Source: Nostoc commune NIES-4072 (lineage in GTDB: Bacteria > Cyanobacteriota > Cyanobacteriia > Cyanobacteriales > Nostocaceae). Taken from it: a stretch of DNA of 64,000 bases. The stretch covers positions 803,388-867,387 of the forward strand of contig NZ_BDUD01000001.1 in NCBI RefSeq assembly GCF_003113895.1, written 5' to 3'. The notes beneath the pieces are model-generated. The model was not told where the DNA came from and made no database searches. It was given only the letters and a program-made list of their open reading frames with translations. Position numbers and translations under genes: made by a program. Of the stretch, positions 53,056 through 63,046 are shown piece by piece; the first letter of the stretch is position 1, and every line of letters starts with the position of its first letter.

Positions 53056-53844
53056 ATGACTGAAGAAATAATGGCAAACTTTGATGATAAAGAAATATTT
53101 GAAATCTGGGATAATAGAGCTAAAGACTGGGATATTCAAGTTGGCGACGATGGCGACAGCAATCGAATTCTGAACTCAGATCCAGTACTATGGAGTTTCG
53201 CTGGTAATGTTGCAGGATTGTCTGTCCTAGATGCTGGTTGTGGCACAGGATATCTAGCACGCCAACTTTGCCTTAAAGGGGCCAGTGTAACTGGTATAGA
53301 TTTTTCTCCTCAGATGATAGAAATTGCCCAATTCAGAGCTAGCCAAAATAATCTAGATATAGATTTTCATTTGGATTCATGCACTGAACTCAAGTCGCTT
53401 CCAGATGAGCAATTTGATATGATCGTCTCGAATTATGTTCTTATGGATTTGCTTGATCTCGAAGGAGCAATAAGGGCATTCAATCGTGTTCTTAAGCCTA
53501 GTGGTGTTGCAATCCTGGTTTTCTCACATCCTTGCTTTCCCCAAGGCAGCCCGACAACTGTAAATGAGGATGGAACGGTTTTTTATGGTTGGGCTTCTTC
53601 TTACTTTGAAAGGACACAACGCAACGAACAACCTTGGAACCATTTTACAACACCATTTATCTGGTTTCACCGTCCTCTTTCCGATTACTGGAAAGCTTTC
53701 AAGGCAGCAGGTTTTTCTGTGGACGAATTTGAAGAACCAAGAATTACCCCAGAGCGATATCATCTTGTAGAAAACGACCGGAAGCTTTTCAAGTGCAAAA
53801 CACTCCCTTATTCGGTAGTTTTTAAACTCCTAAAGGTTAAATAA
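53056..53844 (+). CDS. Class I SAM-dependent methyltransferase
   Basis: 262 aa; AGGAGA precedes the ATG by 6 nt, fixing the start. SAM-binding motif I is LDAGCGTGYLARQL (about 55-68), followed by VTGIDFSPQMIEIAQ and FDMIVSNYVLMDLLDLE with VLKPSGVAILVFSHP. The C-terminal part (about 170-235) has aromatic residues (PWNHFTTPFIWFHRPL) typical of small-molecule methyltransferases. The substrate is unknown. It is a single gene with moderate upstream spacing. Confidence 0.9.
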   Translation: MTEEIMANFDDKEIFEIWDNRAKDWDIQVGDDGDSNRILNSDPVLWSFAGNVAGLSVLDAGCGTGYLARQLCLKGASVTGIDFSPQMIEIAQFRASQNNLDIDFHLDSCTELKSLPDEQFDMIVSNYVLMDLLDLEGAIRAFNRVLKPSGVAILVFSHPCFPQGSPTTVNEDGTVFYGWASSYFERTQRNEQPWNHFTTPFIWFHRPLSDYWKAFKAAGFSVDEFEEPRITPERYHLVENDRKLFKCKTLPYSVVFKLLKVK

Positions 53845-54013
53845 TTCGTAATTTGTAATGACGCTTTCTACGAGACGCTGTGCGTAGCTTGCAACTCTTA
53901 CAGAGTACGCAGACTCGCTTTGCGCGTCGCTAACGTAATTAAGTTTTGTAATGAAAATTTAGATCCCTATGTTTAAATATGGGTTCCTTTTTCCCGTGTT
54001 TTTCATCACTATC

Positions 54014-54556
54014 CTAGTCAAACTCTGGAGGCCACAAATCTGCAATTGGTACTTCCCATCCTGGGAGCAGTTCGGGAACTGTTAAAATATCACCATCACG
54101 AAGTATTATTGCTTCTTGTCCAAAGTTGTAAAGTTCAACAATCCGCTCATCTGGATTGAGCAAAATTCCTACTTTAGTTCCCAAACTCAGAAATTCTTGA
54201 ATCTTGGCTCTGAGATCCTCTAAATTATCACTAGGGGACTTCACCTCTACAGTCAAATCGGGAGCCAATTGAGCAAAAGACTTCGGACTGCGACGCAAGC
54301 GTTCGGCTAAAACAAATGAGGCATCCGGTGCGCGTAAATTTGAATTTGGCAACCTGAAACCGGCGCTAGAAGCTGCTGTTCGTCCCAGTTTGCGCGGTCT
54401 AACCCAGTTACGTAACTGGGCTACCATTTCAGCTGCGACCTCATCTGACTCGTATCCTGATGGACTCATAACAATAATATTACCCTTGACTAGTTCCATG
54501 CGATAGTCGGGATGCTGTTGCTGCATTTGTTCCAAGTCTTCAAGCGTCAGGGACAT
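54014..54556 (-). CDS. Uma2 family (DUF820) endonuclease-like protein
   Basis: 180 aa, full-length Uma2. It starts MSLTLEDLEQMQQQHPDYRMELVKGNIIVM, has the PD-(D/E)XK-like core NLRAPDASFVLA and LTVEVKSPSDNLEDL (E and K catalytic), and ends LLPGWEVPIADLWPPEFD. Uma2 proteins are highly expanded in cyanobacteria; their function is unknown, with a nuclease fold predicted. All key residues are present, unlike the fragment at 48450. Confidence 0.9.
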   Translation of the reverse strand: MSLTLEDLEQMQQQHPDYRMELVKGNIIVMSPSGYESDEVAAEMVAQLRNWVRPRKLGRTAASSAGFRLPNSNLRAPDASFVLAERLRRSPKSFAQLAPDLTVEVKSPSDNLEDLRAKIQEFLSLGTKVGILLNPDERIVELYNFGQEAIILRDGDILTVPELLPGWEVPIADLWPPEFD

Positions 54557-54741
54557 AAAACCTCTCTATGAGCGATCGCTTTCTTTTGCCTAGAATTACT
54601 ATACCGTAATACTTATAGACCTCTCTAGAAGCGATCGCCCCATTCTCCAGTCATAGCCAAACCTGTCACTCCAAAGACTTCCTATGTTTTGCTATATAAC
54701 GTCAGTTGGGAATGGATGAAGGTAAAATCTAATATCATTGC

Positions 54742-57099
54742 TTATTTTTCAAAACACTCCATTGCTGTTTGTACTTTCTCAACTTGCTTGGGTGCTTGCA
54801 TTTCGTTAAAAAGTGCGATCGCTTGCATAAACTTTCCCTTACTATTCTCAATTTCACCCATTTGTTGATAAGTTAATGCCAATTGATAGTAAGCTTCTGC
54901 TAAATTAGATTTCGCGCCTATTTTATTCAAAATTTCTATTGCTTCTGCATGATGGAAAAGTGCCCTAGCAAATTCTCGCTCTTCTCTATATAACCCAGCT
55001 AAACAAGTTATAGCTTTAGCCTTAAGCTGAGTAAAGTTGTTTTCTTCAGAAGAAGATATAGCTCTTTGGCATAACTCAAAAGATTTTTTAATATTACCTA
55101 AATTCTTGTAGGTTAAACATAGGTTTATTAAGCTATGTCCCATTCCCCATAAAGTCACTTTAGTTGATGAAGATATTGCAGACAAGGCATCTTCAGCAAT
55201 ATAAAAAGCTTCCTCTCTAAAGTTAGAACATGATTTAACTAAAGCCAAGCAGCACTGAGCATAAGCCATATAATTGTCAAGATTTTTATCTTGTTCAGCT
55301 AAGTTACAAACCGATTTGAAACAATCTTCGGCTGCTTCCATTTCTAATAAATCAAGTTTGCAGAGTCCTGTATTGAACATCATAGATATTTTTATTAGCT
55401 TAATATCTAAAGTGTCTAATATTTCTTCTGATTTTTTATAGCAATCTATAGCTTCTCTAATACATCCGATAATTCGATATGTATAGCCTAGTATATTGTA
55501 AAGTTTAATCAGTCTTTCTTGCGATTTTACATCGTCTATTATTCGTTTAATGACAGAGAAATTTTTCTGGAGCAGTCCTAGCTGATAAAACGAGCAACCC
55601 AAAGGCAAACCTATAGTCCACTGTTCACCTCGCCCTTGTAAAATTACATCACCAGCCTGCTCAAAATCATTAATTTCTACATAGTGATAGTAAGCTTCTA
55701 AAGCGGTTAATGCATCTGTGATATCTTTGATGGCTGTAACTCTTTGTGTCCAATATTCTGCGGCTTTTCGGTTTACTAATTCCCATTCTTCACTGACTAA
55801 TCTTAATCTACTGATTGCTTCATACTGAATTACCGGATGCAGCCAATATTGTCCCTTTTTGGCTTCTATTAAAGACAAATCTTGCAGAGCTTTAATTACA
55901 CCTCTACGTTTTTTTTCTGGTACATCCCAAAGCAAACATAAAACTCCTTCAATAGGTAATGAAGGAATATCTTGATAACGATAGCATCCTAAACGACACA
56001 GGAGACGATAGGCTTCTAAGTCATTTTTTTGGAGACGGTTAAATTGACTAGCGACTAAATCTTTTAACTCTCTTTCCATTAATAAATCTGTACAGTTTTC
56101 CTGCCAATAGGCGTGTATATCACCAGAAAAATCTGTCAATATTGCTCCTCGGAGAATTTGCATAGCTTTGGCGTTACCTCCATAAGCTCTGCACATTTCA
56201 CTGAGAATAGTACAATCACAATTAATGTGGCAACTGCTGAAAAACTCCCGCCATGCTTCATCATCTAAACCTTCGAGTGGATAGAGATGAACTTCTACAC
56301 TAGACTCGCGCAAACGCTCACGACTTGTTACTAAAGTAACTGAATGCACATCTGAATCTGCTAATACTCTTAATAGCTCAACATAAGGGCGACGATATTC
56401 TAGGAACTTGCCATTTTGATCGAGAGCAGTTTCTAGATTATCGATAAATACCCCAATTTTAGATGTTTGTTCTCGCAGTTTGCGCCGTAGTCGTTCTAAG
56501 CTGATACCAAAGTCTCCTCCTGGCTCTTCGTTAAAGTATCGCCGTAGCCATTCTTCAACTACACTCTCTACAGGAGTCAGGTTTTGGATTTCTGTAGCCA
56601 TCCACAGTTCTAGGACAAAATTAAATTTTTGACTTTTAAAATATTTACGTGCTAATCTGGTTTTGCCAATACCACCTTCACCTTGGATAAGGATAACTTT
56701 TTGTCCCCGATTGACTAAGGTGTGGAGTTCGGCTATTTGGCGATCGCGCCCCACAAAGTTAGAATCTAAATCTTGGGGTTTAGTGCCATTCGCCGCTAGA
56801 TTTGGAATCTGGGAAACTTTTTGCGACTGTTGAGTTGTTCTAAATCTCTGAATCACACCTTGGAAAGTAGATTTTGAGACTTTTGATTCAAACACTTTAG
56901 AGAGTAACTGCCAAAGTTCTGCACCAACTGCTTTTAAATGCGCTTCTGTATAACCACGGCTGTCAGCTATATCCTGGTAAGTCCGCTTTTCATCCTCCCA
57001 TAAATTACGCAAGATAATTCTTTGAGTTTTATCTAAGTGTTCCCCCGTTTTGAGAAAAACCAAGTTATCCACAAACGCTAAGGCTTCTTCTGCACCCAT
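54742..57099 (-). CDS. STAND-type ATPase with vMAP-like N-terminus and TPR repeats
   Basis: 785 aa. Residues about 1-90 form a helical module (LVFLKTGEHLDKTQRIILRN, YQDIADSRGYTEAHLKAVG) like the HTH domain of vWA-MoxR-associated proteins. The NTPase starts with FVGRDRQIAEL, Walker A QGEGGIGKT (139-147) and Walker B IGVFIDN (215-221), then VTLVTSRERL. A winged-helix-like region follows and about 6-8 TPRs fill residues 480-780 (e.g. AEAYYQLALTYQQMGEIENS). STAND proteins form signalling complexes, often in defence or cell death. No effector domain is recognised. It is a single gene. Confidence 0.88.
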   Translation of the reverse strand: MGAEEALAFVDNLVFLKTGEHLDKTQRIILRNLWEDEKRTYQDIADSRGYTEAHLKAVGAELWQLLSKVFESKVSKSTFQGVIQRFRTTQQSQKVSQIPNLAANGTKPQDLDSNFVGRDRQIAELHTLVNRGQKVILIQGEGGIGKTRLARKYFKSQKFNFVLELWMATEIQNLTPVESVVEEWLRRYFNEEPGGDFGISLERLRRKLREQTSKIGVFIDNLETALDQNGKFLEYRRPYVELLRVLADSDVHSVTLVTSRERLRESSVEVHLYPLEGLDDEAWREFFSSCHINCDCTILSEMCRAYGGNAKAMQILRGAILTDFSGDIHAYWQENCTDLLMERELKDLVASQFNRLQKNDLEAYRLLCRLGCYRYQDIPSLPIEGVLCLLWDVPEKKRRGVIKALQDLSLIEAKKGQYWLHPVIQYEAISRLRLVSEEWELVNRKAAEYWTQRVTAIKDITDALTALEAYYHYVEINDFEQAGDVILQGRGEQWTIGLPLGCSFYQLGLLQKNFSVIKRIIDDVKSQERLIKLYNILGYTYRIIGCIREAIDCYKKSEEILDTLDIKLIKISMMFNTGLCKLDLLEMEAAEDCFKSVCNLAEQDKNLDNYMAYAQCCLALVKSCSNFREEAFYIAEDALSAISSSTKVTLWGMGHSLINLCLTYKNLGNIKKSFELCQRAISSSEENNFTQLKAKAITCLAGLYREEREFARALFHHAEAIEILNKIGAKSNLAEAYYQLALTYQQMGEIENSKGKFMQAIALFNEMQAPKQVEKVQTAMECFEK

Positions 57100-57475
57100 T
57101 TGCTAACTTGATGTATCATTTTTAGTTCATTATAGCCATATTTTTACTACTTCTTCCTACCCGCCATACTACAAAATACTTTTTCCTACTCGGTAGGGAA
57201 TTTACTTTATCCGACTGCGAAGCATTCTGGACTGTATTACTCTTGTAAGTAATACAGGCGAAGTTAAGTTAAGCGCCAAGAAAAGGTGGTTGAGGAGAGA
57301 TTTAGAGAGCGTTACTACTGCAAGCTTAGTAAATCACACATATTACTTGTTACTGTTCGATATCAATTACTCATGAAAGTGGTGTCTACTAAACAGGCAG
57401 TGAGTATTAACTAACTAGATTCTGTAGAGCATATTTACAACTCAGTATGTAAACCATCATCCTACAGGAGGTTCA
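57100..57475. other. Intergenic before the zinc-ribbon protein
   Basis: 376 bp, with no gene or known repeat seen. It likely holds the promoters of the divergent STAND gene and of the gene at 57476. Confidence 0.5.
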
Positions 57476-57748
57476 ATGATATTAGACAGAGATTGTCATC
57501 ATGATTGCAATCAAAATCAGTGCCCCTTTGCCCAAGACACACGAAACCCCAATAGATATGTTTGTCTCAAATGTGGTGTTGAGCGAGAAATAAATAAGTA
57601 TTCCTCTGGTTTCGGCTCGTTTTTGCTGCTGTTGTTGGGCTTGTTTATTTCCTTCCAACTATTAGCTAATTATGAAAAGCAAAACAATCCACAAAGGCAA
57701 CAACAGTCTTTGAATAATTTACCCAAACAGGTGAATATCGACGTGTAA
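57476..57748 (+). CDS. Zinc-ribbon protein with one membrane helix, 90 aa
   Basis: 90 aa with a textbook ribosome site (ACAGGAGG) before the ATG. The first 40 residues carry Cys/His-rich sequence (DCHHDCNQNQCPFAQ) and CLKCGVERE, likely a zinc ribbon. A membrane helix (about 48-66, FGSFLLLLLGLFISFQLLAN) follows, then a polar Gln/Asn-rich tail (QRQQQSLNNLPKQ). It is likely anchored with the ribbon in the cytoplasm. I do not recognise a named family. It precedes a second membrane protein (57796) on the same strand. Confidence 0.72.
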   Translation: MILDRDCHHDCNQNQCPFAQDTRNPNRYVCLKCGVEREINKYSSGFGSFLLLLLGLFISFQLLANYEKQNNPQRQQQSLNNLPKQVNIDV

Positions 57749-57795
57749 AACTAATCTTCAGGCTGGGCACGATTTCCCATGTCCTTCTTTTTTAA

Positions 57796-58089
57796 ATGGG
57801 TAATGGGAAATCAAAAATAATATTCACTGCTAAAAAATTGGCTACTTTCGTGAGTAAAATTATGGACTCAAATCAAGATACGCTTCTATTTCGCTTTGCT
57901 TCTAAATCCTTGAAATATTTCTTGCTGGTGCTATTTGGCATTGCGATCGCCTATGTTCTATCTAGTGGTTTAGGTATTTTACAAATCATACCCATACTGT
58001 TGTACCTTTTACAACAGTTTTTGCTTCCACTGGGAATTATCCTGTTGTGTTTAATTACAACAGCAGTAATTATTGAATCCCTGCGTTAA
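57796..58089 (+). CDS. Small two-helix membrane protein, 97 aa
   Basis: 97 aa as drawn. Two hydrophobic helices (about 38-58 YFLLVLFGIAIAYVLSSGL and 64-93 IIPILLYLLQQFLLPLGIIL). The start is unsure: M23 (57862, MDSNQDTLLFRFASKSLKY) gives a more usual 75-aa protein and the first 22 residues are Lys-rich and lack homology that I can see. No family recognised. It is 47 bp after the zinc-ribbon gene and may share its transcript. Confidence 0.55.
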   Translation: MGNGKSKIIFTAKKLATFVSKIMDSNQDTLLFRFASKSLKYFLLVLFGIAIAYVLSSGLGILQIIPILLYLLQQFLLPLGIILLCLITTAVIIESLR

Positions 58090-58184
58090 GAATCTAGGAA
58101 GTGGGGAGTGGGGAGTTATGAATTACGGCAGTTTTCTTTCTAGACTACGAAGACAGCCAGTAGTGTACTACTCCAAACTCTTGT

Positions 58185-58208
58185 ACAGACGCGATTAATC
58201 GCGTCTGT
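58185..58208. terminator. Perfect palindrome between convergent genes
   Basis: ACAGACGCGATT and its complement, with no loop base; the plus strand continues CTTCTTTAC. It lies 5 nt from the stop of the SPOR-like gene and 95 nt after the membrane protein. The same type of element follows rbfA and lies at 33107. Confidence 0.6.
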
Positions 58209-58213
58209 CTTCT

Positions 58214-59128
58214 TTACTTTCCGTAGTAAACCCTGGCATTTTTGTATCCTATATTTCGCAGATATTTATTCCATTCTCCAGCTTGGAATTGATCAGAGAA
58301 AGGCCCTATTGCTACGTGTGGCCCTCGTGGTTGCGTCCTTTCGAGGACTCCGCCAGATCGTCCTAAATCTTGGCTAAATCGGGCTAGATTCTGCCTAATT
58401 TGTTCTGCGATCGCAGGTAACTGTTCTTGAGTAGTCGGAATCACAACATAATATCTAGAGAATTGCTTGGGAGGATTTATATTATTGCGATCGCCTCCAA
58501 AGATTCCATTACCTACATCTATTTCCTGTCCATTACCGAAGCTGATAATTCGGGCGTTATATATGCCTCGTGACTGTAACTCATTCACCCGTTGTTGGGC
58601 GTTAGATACTCTGTTAAAAACACCTGATTGAATTACATTCCGTCCTTGGTATTGACGAATGTAAGCACTAGGTTCAATCTGACGAATTGCTTGTAGTGTC
58701 TGAAAATCATCACCATCTACGTAAACTAAGTAGCGCTCAAAGTTCTGGTTATATTGACTAAACTGTGGAGGTTGAGAGGGCTGAAAGTTCGGTACAAACT
58801 GATTATTTTGTAATGGTTGGGAAGGCTGAAAATCCTGACCATAATGATTGTTTTGCAATGGTTGGGAGGGCTGAAAATCCTGCTCATACTGATTGTTTTG
58901 TAATGGTTCGGCCGGTTGTAACTGCGGTGATGGCTGTTGACCAAAGGGAATTGGCGGTGGCGGTAAAATTTCACCGACTCCTTGAGCTAGTAACACTTTG
59001 TTGTTGGAAATCAGCAGTAACCATCCTCCCACTAACAACAGGAGAAGTTTTATAGTGGGCTTCCAACCTTTAAAACTTCGACGCAGCATCTGAAATGGGA
59101 TAAATTGACTTGGTAATCCTCTCGACAT
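58214..59128 (-). CDS. Membrane-anchored SPOR-like protein with internal repeats
   Basis: 304 aa. A membrane helix (about 27-45, LLLLLVGGWLLLIS) follows a basic N-terminus. Residues about 72-125 hold four PSQPLQNNxYxQDF-type 14-16-residue repeats. After that come two SPOR-like modules: YLVYVDGDDFQTLQAIRQIE with VIQSGVFNRVSNAQQRVNELQ, and YYVVIPTTQEQLPAIAEQI with VAIGPFSDQFQAGEWNKYL. SPOR domains bind denuded glycan strands at division sites. The second module ends the protein. A cell-wall binding role is inferred. Confidence 0.75.
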   Translation of the reverse strand: MSRGLPSQFIPFQMLRRSFKGWKPTIKLLLLLVGGWLLLISNNKVLLAQGVGEILPPPPIPFGQQPSPQLQPAEPLQNNQYEQDFQPSQPLQNNHYGQDFQPSQPLQNNQFVPNFQPSQPPQFSQYNQNFERYLVYVDGDDFQTLQAIRQIEPSAYIRQYQGRNVIQSGVFNRVSNAQQRVNELQSRGIYNARIISFGNGQEIDVGNGIFGGDRNNINPPKQFSRYYVVIPTTQEQLPAIAEQIRQNLARFSQDLGRSGGVLERTQPRGPHVAIGPFSDQFQAGEWNKYLRNIGYKNARVYYGK

Positions 59129-59484
59129 AGTACTTTAGAAAGTAGTCAAAGTATTTTTAAATAATTTCCATCAAGAACTAATTAGTTCACCGTTGTAGCA
59201 ACTATATAGCGTTAACCTAAAATTAGCTCATCTGCGTGGCAAAAATACATCTGTAATTAATCTTAGATAAGGTTGATAGAAGAGTGAACAGCAATGTCTA
59301 CGATGACCTATGACGCTTGTTCGCGCTGCCGTAGACAAGACTCGCTAACGCTTATCTACGAGACGCTACGCGAACGCTATCGGCGTCGCTCCTTCAGCTA
59401 GCTTAAAACTGAAGTGCTTTGGTAGCAAGGCAATGAAAGAGTGTGTGCTACAATTGGACAACCACGCAGCTTGTCGTGCTTTGT
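59129..59484. other. Intergenic upstream of mnmA
   Basis: About 355 bp. It holds dispersed CGCTACGCGAACGC-type repeats at 59293-59400 (TCTACGATGACCTATGACGC, GACGCTACGCGAACGC) typical of Nostoc. The mnmA promoter is expected in the last 80 bp. No gene is seen. Confidence 0.55.
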
Positions 59485-60540
59485 ATGAAAAAAGTCGTCG
59501 TTGGTCTTTCTGGTGGCGTTGACAGTTCCACCGCCGCAGCTATCCTGCACCATCAGGGCTATGAAGTAATTGGTTTGACTCTTTGGCTAATGAAAGGCAA
59601 AGGTCAATGTTGCTCTGAAGGTATGATCGACGCGGCTGAACTCTGTGAACAACTGGGCGTTCCCCATCAGGTTGTGGATATTCGGGATCTGTTTCAGACG
59701 CATATTGTCGATTACCTAGTAACTGGCTACAGTGCTGGAATCACGCCTTTGCCTTGCTCACAGTGCAATAAAACGGTGAAGTTTGGGCCAATGGTGCAGT
59801 ATGCTCGTGAAGAATTGGGGTGCGATCGCATTGCCACTGGTCATTATGCCCGAATTAGCTATGACGAAGCAACTGGACGTTACCAATTATTAAGGGCTGT
59901 TGACCGCAACAAAGACCAGTCATACTTTCTTTATGATTTGTCTCAAGATTTACTTGCAGCAACTATATTTCCTTTGGGCGAACTAGAAAAAACTGACACC
60001 CGCCGCATTGCTACTGAATACGGACTGAAAACTGCTGACAAGCCAGAAAGTCAAGACTTATGCTTAGTGGAAAGTAACGGTTCCATGCGGGCATTTTTGG
60101 ATAAATATTTAGCTCCCAAAACAGGCGATATTGTCGATGTCACAGGCAAAATTTTGGGACAGCATGATGGTGTCCATCACTACACCATTGGCCAGCGCAA
60201 AGGTTTGGGAATTGCAGCTGCCGAACCGTTATATGTGATTGAATTAGATGCAGAAAATAATAAAGTAGTAGTAGGCGATCGCACTAAGGTAACTCAGCCA
60301 GAATGCACTGTAGGGCGGGTAAATTGGGTTTCTATTGCTGAACCATCTACCCCAATTCATGCCCAAGTGCAAATTCGCTATCGTTCAACGGCTACACCAG
60401 TGACGGTGATTCCGTTAGAAAACTCCCGTGTGCGTTTGGTGTTTGATGAACCCCAATTCAGCATCACTCCCGGACAAGCGGCGGTGTGGTATGACGGGGA
60501 AAAAGTGTTAGGTGGCGGAATTATTGAGCAGTTTAGTTAA
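59485..60540 (+). CDS. mnmA: tRNA-specific 2-thiouridylase
   Basis: 351 aa from [20 protein letters not shown] at 59485; an upstream ATG (59443) adds 14 residues without homology. The PP-loop SGGVDSS binds ATP. Catalytic Cys pair: PCSQCN (about 88-91) and QDLCLVES (about 187). [15 protein letters not shown] and IGQRKGLGI are further family blocks. It thiolates U34 of Lys, Glu and Gln tRNAs using sulfur from IscS/Tus-type carriers. It is cytosolic. A strong terminator follows at 60578. Confidence 0.96.
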   Translation: MKKVVVGLSGGVDSSTAAAILHHQGYEVIGLTLWLMKGKGQCCSEGMIDAAELCEQLGVPHQVVDIRDLFQTHIVDYLVTGYSAGITPLPCSQCNKTVKFGPMVQYAREELGCDRIATGHYARISYDEATGRYQLLRAVDRNKDQSYFLYDLSQDLLAATIFPLGELEKTDTRRIATEYGLKTADKPESQDLCLVESNGSMRAFLDKYLAPKTGDIVDVTGKILGQHDGVHHYTIGQRKGLGIAAAEPLYVIELDAENNKVVVGDRTKVTQPECTVGRVNWVSIAEPSTPIHAQVQIRYRSTATPVTVIPLENSRVRLVFDEPQFSITPGQAAVWYDGEKVLGGGIIEQFS

Positions 60541-60577
60541 TAAAAACTCTTACGCTGTTTTGCGATAAAGTAAAACT

Positions 60578-60610
60578 ACCCTTCCTCGCTTGTAAGGAAG
60601 GGTATTTTTA
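60578..60610 (+). terminator. Intrinsic terminator after mnmA
   Basis: Stem ACCCTTCCT/AGGAAGGGT, 8-nt loop, then ATTTTTATTTTT, 38 nt after the stop. Confidence 0.9.
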
Positions 60611-60657
60611 TTTTTAAATGGGCCTCATATACTCCTAACTCTTCACTTCTAACTTTT

Positions 60658-62397
60658 CTACCCGCCTAAAGTCCGCGTATAAATTACCTGACCTTGGGAA
60701 TCATAAAGGAAAAGAGAGAGGCTGGCATTATCACTAATTACAGCTAAGGCTTCCCGTAAGATTTGCAAGTGATTGGTAACGTCAACAGCAGTATCCGAAT
60801 TCTTAGAATAAGGAGTAGCTAAGTTATTTTGCCTTATTTGGTCATACTCAGGAGTTAGCCGGACAATAATTCCTGCATTGTCTATGCTAAAGGTGCAAAT
60901 CCGAATTCCATTAATACAGGTTTTATCTAAGTCAGTGCGGGTTTGTTGCAAACTACTAATAACTTGTACTTTTTCTTGTGCTTGTTTGAGGGCTGTTGAG
61001 TAGGGTTCGATGAGAGACTGAGCCTGAGTGTAGTACAAGCTATCTTGGGAAATCTTTTTAGTAGTTTGCAAAGCCTGATCCCAGTATATTGCTGCTGCTT
61101 GCCATTGATTTTGTTGCTCATAGACTTTGGCTTGCTTGGCAGTGCTAAGGGCTTGTTGGTAGGCTTTAACAGCTAATCGTTCTTTAGTAGCGCGATCGCG
61201 TGCCGCTACTAATTTAGGTTTATAATCTACCAACAGCTTTTCGGCTTCTTGGTATCCAGGGTTAGTTAAAGGAATGCTATTCAAGGCATTAATAGCCACC
61301 AGCCAAGTAGACTGCACCTTTTGCCAGTCATTCAAAGATTTAGCAGTAGCTTCCTGATTCTCGGCTGCACTAGCTACAGCTTTTGCTGCCGTTAGTTTTT
61401 TTAGCCATTTTTCCTCCGTAACTATCTGCTGATTTACGGCGTGCAAACGGACACGATAATTAAGTAATTTTCCTTGCACCAGTCCATAAAGTTCACTACT
61501 GGAATTTATAGTTTCTAGTGGCGCTATAGCCTGTCGCCATAGGTGTTGCCTAGCTTGTAATTCCTCTAGGCTAGATGCAGGAGTTTGAACTTTTTGTGTC
61601 GCCAAAGATCCGGTTTCCAAAGCCTTGACTACCTGGCTGATTTTTTCTGACCGTCCAGACAAACTTGCTTTTAATTCTTCTGATACCTGGTAACGAGGCG
61701 ACCAACTAGGAATTACATTCAAGGCTGCACTAGCTACCGCAAGTTGTTGTTGTACAGCTACTAATTCTTTTTCAGACTTGGCGCGGCGCAACATTTGCGG
61801 GGATTCTGTTTTTAATTGCTCGGCATTTTGTATTTCTTTACACTCGGACATCACACAAGGGCGAGTCAATAAGTAAGCACCGCCGCCTAAAACTATAACT
61901 CCCACCAAAGCTGCACCCAGTAAGATGGATTGGATTTGAGATGCTGGCTTTGAAGTCAGTAAATTCGGCGCATCTGCAAACGGATCAAACAGTTCCTCCT
62001 CAATCTTATCGATTGATGGAGAATAGGTCAGAGCTGATGAAGAAAGGGTAGAAAAGTATTGCCCCCCTTCCCCTACTTCCTCATCTCCCCATCCCCCCGT
62101 CTGCTTCAGAGCCAAGAAACATTTCGCATAAGGGAGTTGTTCACCAAAAACTCTCAGGAAACATTGCACTCGCCGTTCTCTGTGGGGTGCTAGAGACTGA
62201 AGTACTTCCTCAATTACTGCAAAGATTATCTGAGTATCAACTATTACATCTGATTCGTGTTGCGTTAAAATCATTAACTCGTCTTTATTGACGGCACACT
62301 TAACCTCGAATTCAGCCGTTGAGACTTCTGCAAGCAATTGTTCCTGCAAAGTTTTGGCTAAAAGCTGTAAATCTTCCTGCTGGACTGCTACTTTCAT
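60658..62397 (-). CDS. Membrane-anchored hypothetical protein with coiled coils, ~579 aa
   Basis: 579 aa from M at 62397 (MKVAVQQEDLQLLAKTLQEQ), with GGGAAAG upstream; the longer frame start at 62484 adds an Asn-rich 29 residues and is less likely. A cytosolic N-terminal domain (about 1-130), a membrane helix (about 155-180, LLGAALVGVIVLGGGAYLL) and a long helical, coiled-coil-rich part (about 190-480) with many Ala/Gln-containing repeats are visible. The last ~80 residues contain an ordered domain (FSIDNAGIIVRLTPEYDQI). Found in cyanobacteria as hypothetical; I know no function. Confidence 0.75.
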   Translation of the reverse strand: MKVAVQQEDLQLLAKTLQEQLLAEVSTAEFEVKCAVNKDELMILTQHESDVIVDTQIIFAVIEEVLQSLAPHRERRVQCFLRVFGEQLPYAKCFLALKQTGGWGDEEVGEGGQYFSTLSSSALTYSPSIDKIEEELFDPFADAPNLLTSKPASQIQSILLGAALVGVIVLGGGAYLLTRPCVMSECKEIQNAEQLKTESPQMLRRAKSEKELVAVQQQLAVASAALNVIPSWSPRYQVSEELKASLSGRSEKISQVVKALETGSLATQKVQTPASSLEELQARQHLWRQAIAPLETINSSSELYGLVQGKLLNYRVRLHAVNQQIVTEEKWLKKLTAAKAVASAAENQEATAKSLNDWQKVQSTWLVAINALNSIPLTNPGYQEAEKLLVDYKPKLVAARDRATKERLAVKAYQQALSTAKQAKVYEQQNQWQAAAIYWDQALQTTKKISQDSLYYTQAQSLIEPYSTALKQAQEKVQVISSLQQTRTDLDKTCINGIRICTFSIDNAGIIVRLTPEYDQIRQNNLATPYSKNSDTAVDVTNHLQILREALAVISDNASLSLFLYDSQGQVIYTRTLGG

Positions 62398-63046
62398 AGA
62401 GCTTTCCCGCTTAATTTCTATATTGTTTTGATTATTTTTAAGAGAATGAAATGAACTTTTTAGCTTTGTTGAATGCAAATGCACAGTTTAACCAACCACA
62501 GCCTGAAAATCTAAACGACCAACGTTCTAACACACATTCGGAGTTTTCACCAAAAATAAAAAAGTAATTATTGTTCGCGTTGCTACATTTTCATAGTGCT
62601 AGATGCAAAGTTAAATTATCTGTCTTCAGATGTAAATTACAAATAAAAAATGGGAATAATAGAATTTTTAAGTATTTTAACTGCATTATTTCGGGACAAT
62701 AAAATACAGAGGAGCTAATATTCTGCAAAATTCTAGTTGTAGGGCAGTTGTAACAAATTTATCCAAAGGTTAAGTAAACAATGCTAAGTCACAGGGTTTT
62801 GACAGAAATGGTAGTTATCTTCTATGCTAGGAAACTTACTGAAGAGATAAATTACATGTTGTGACTCTAGCACCAAGAGGTTGGCTATCAAAATTAATCT
62901 GCCTCATTGGCTGAAATCGATAAAATTGATTGGTGAAAAATAAATTTTTATAGCTGCCAAAAGCTTAAATTTTAAAATAAAAGTGCTGCAAAATATTAAG
63001 ACAGCACTAAGCAAAGGCTGGGAAAGTGTAAATACAAGGTGTCTCA
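62398..63046. other. Intergenic between divergent genes
   Basis: About 650 bp, AT-rich, with no supported gene or clear repeat. Promoters of the hypothetical protein and of the succinyl-CoA ligase gene are expected. Confidence 0.5.

Noticed and set aside
54014..54556. Complete restriction enzyme
   Set aside because: Uma2 proteins share the nuclease fold, but there is no methylase partner and family function is unknown.
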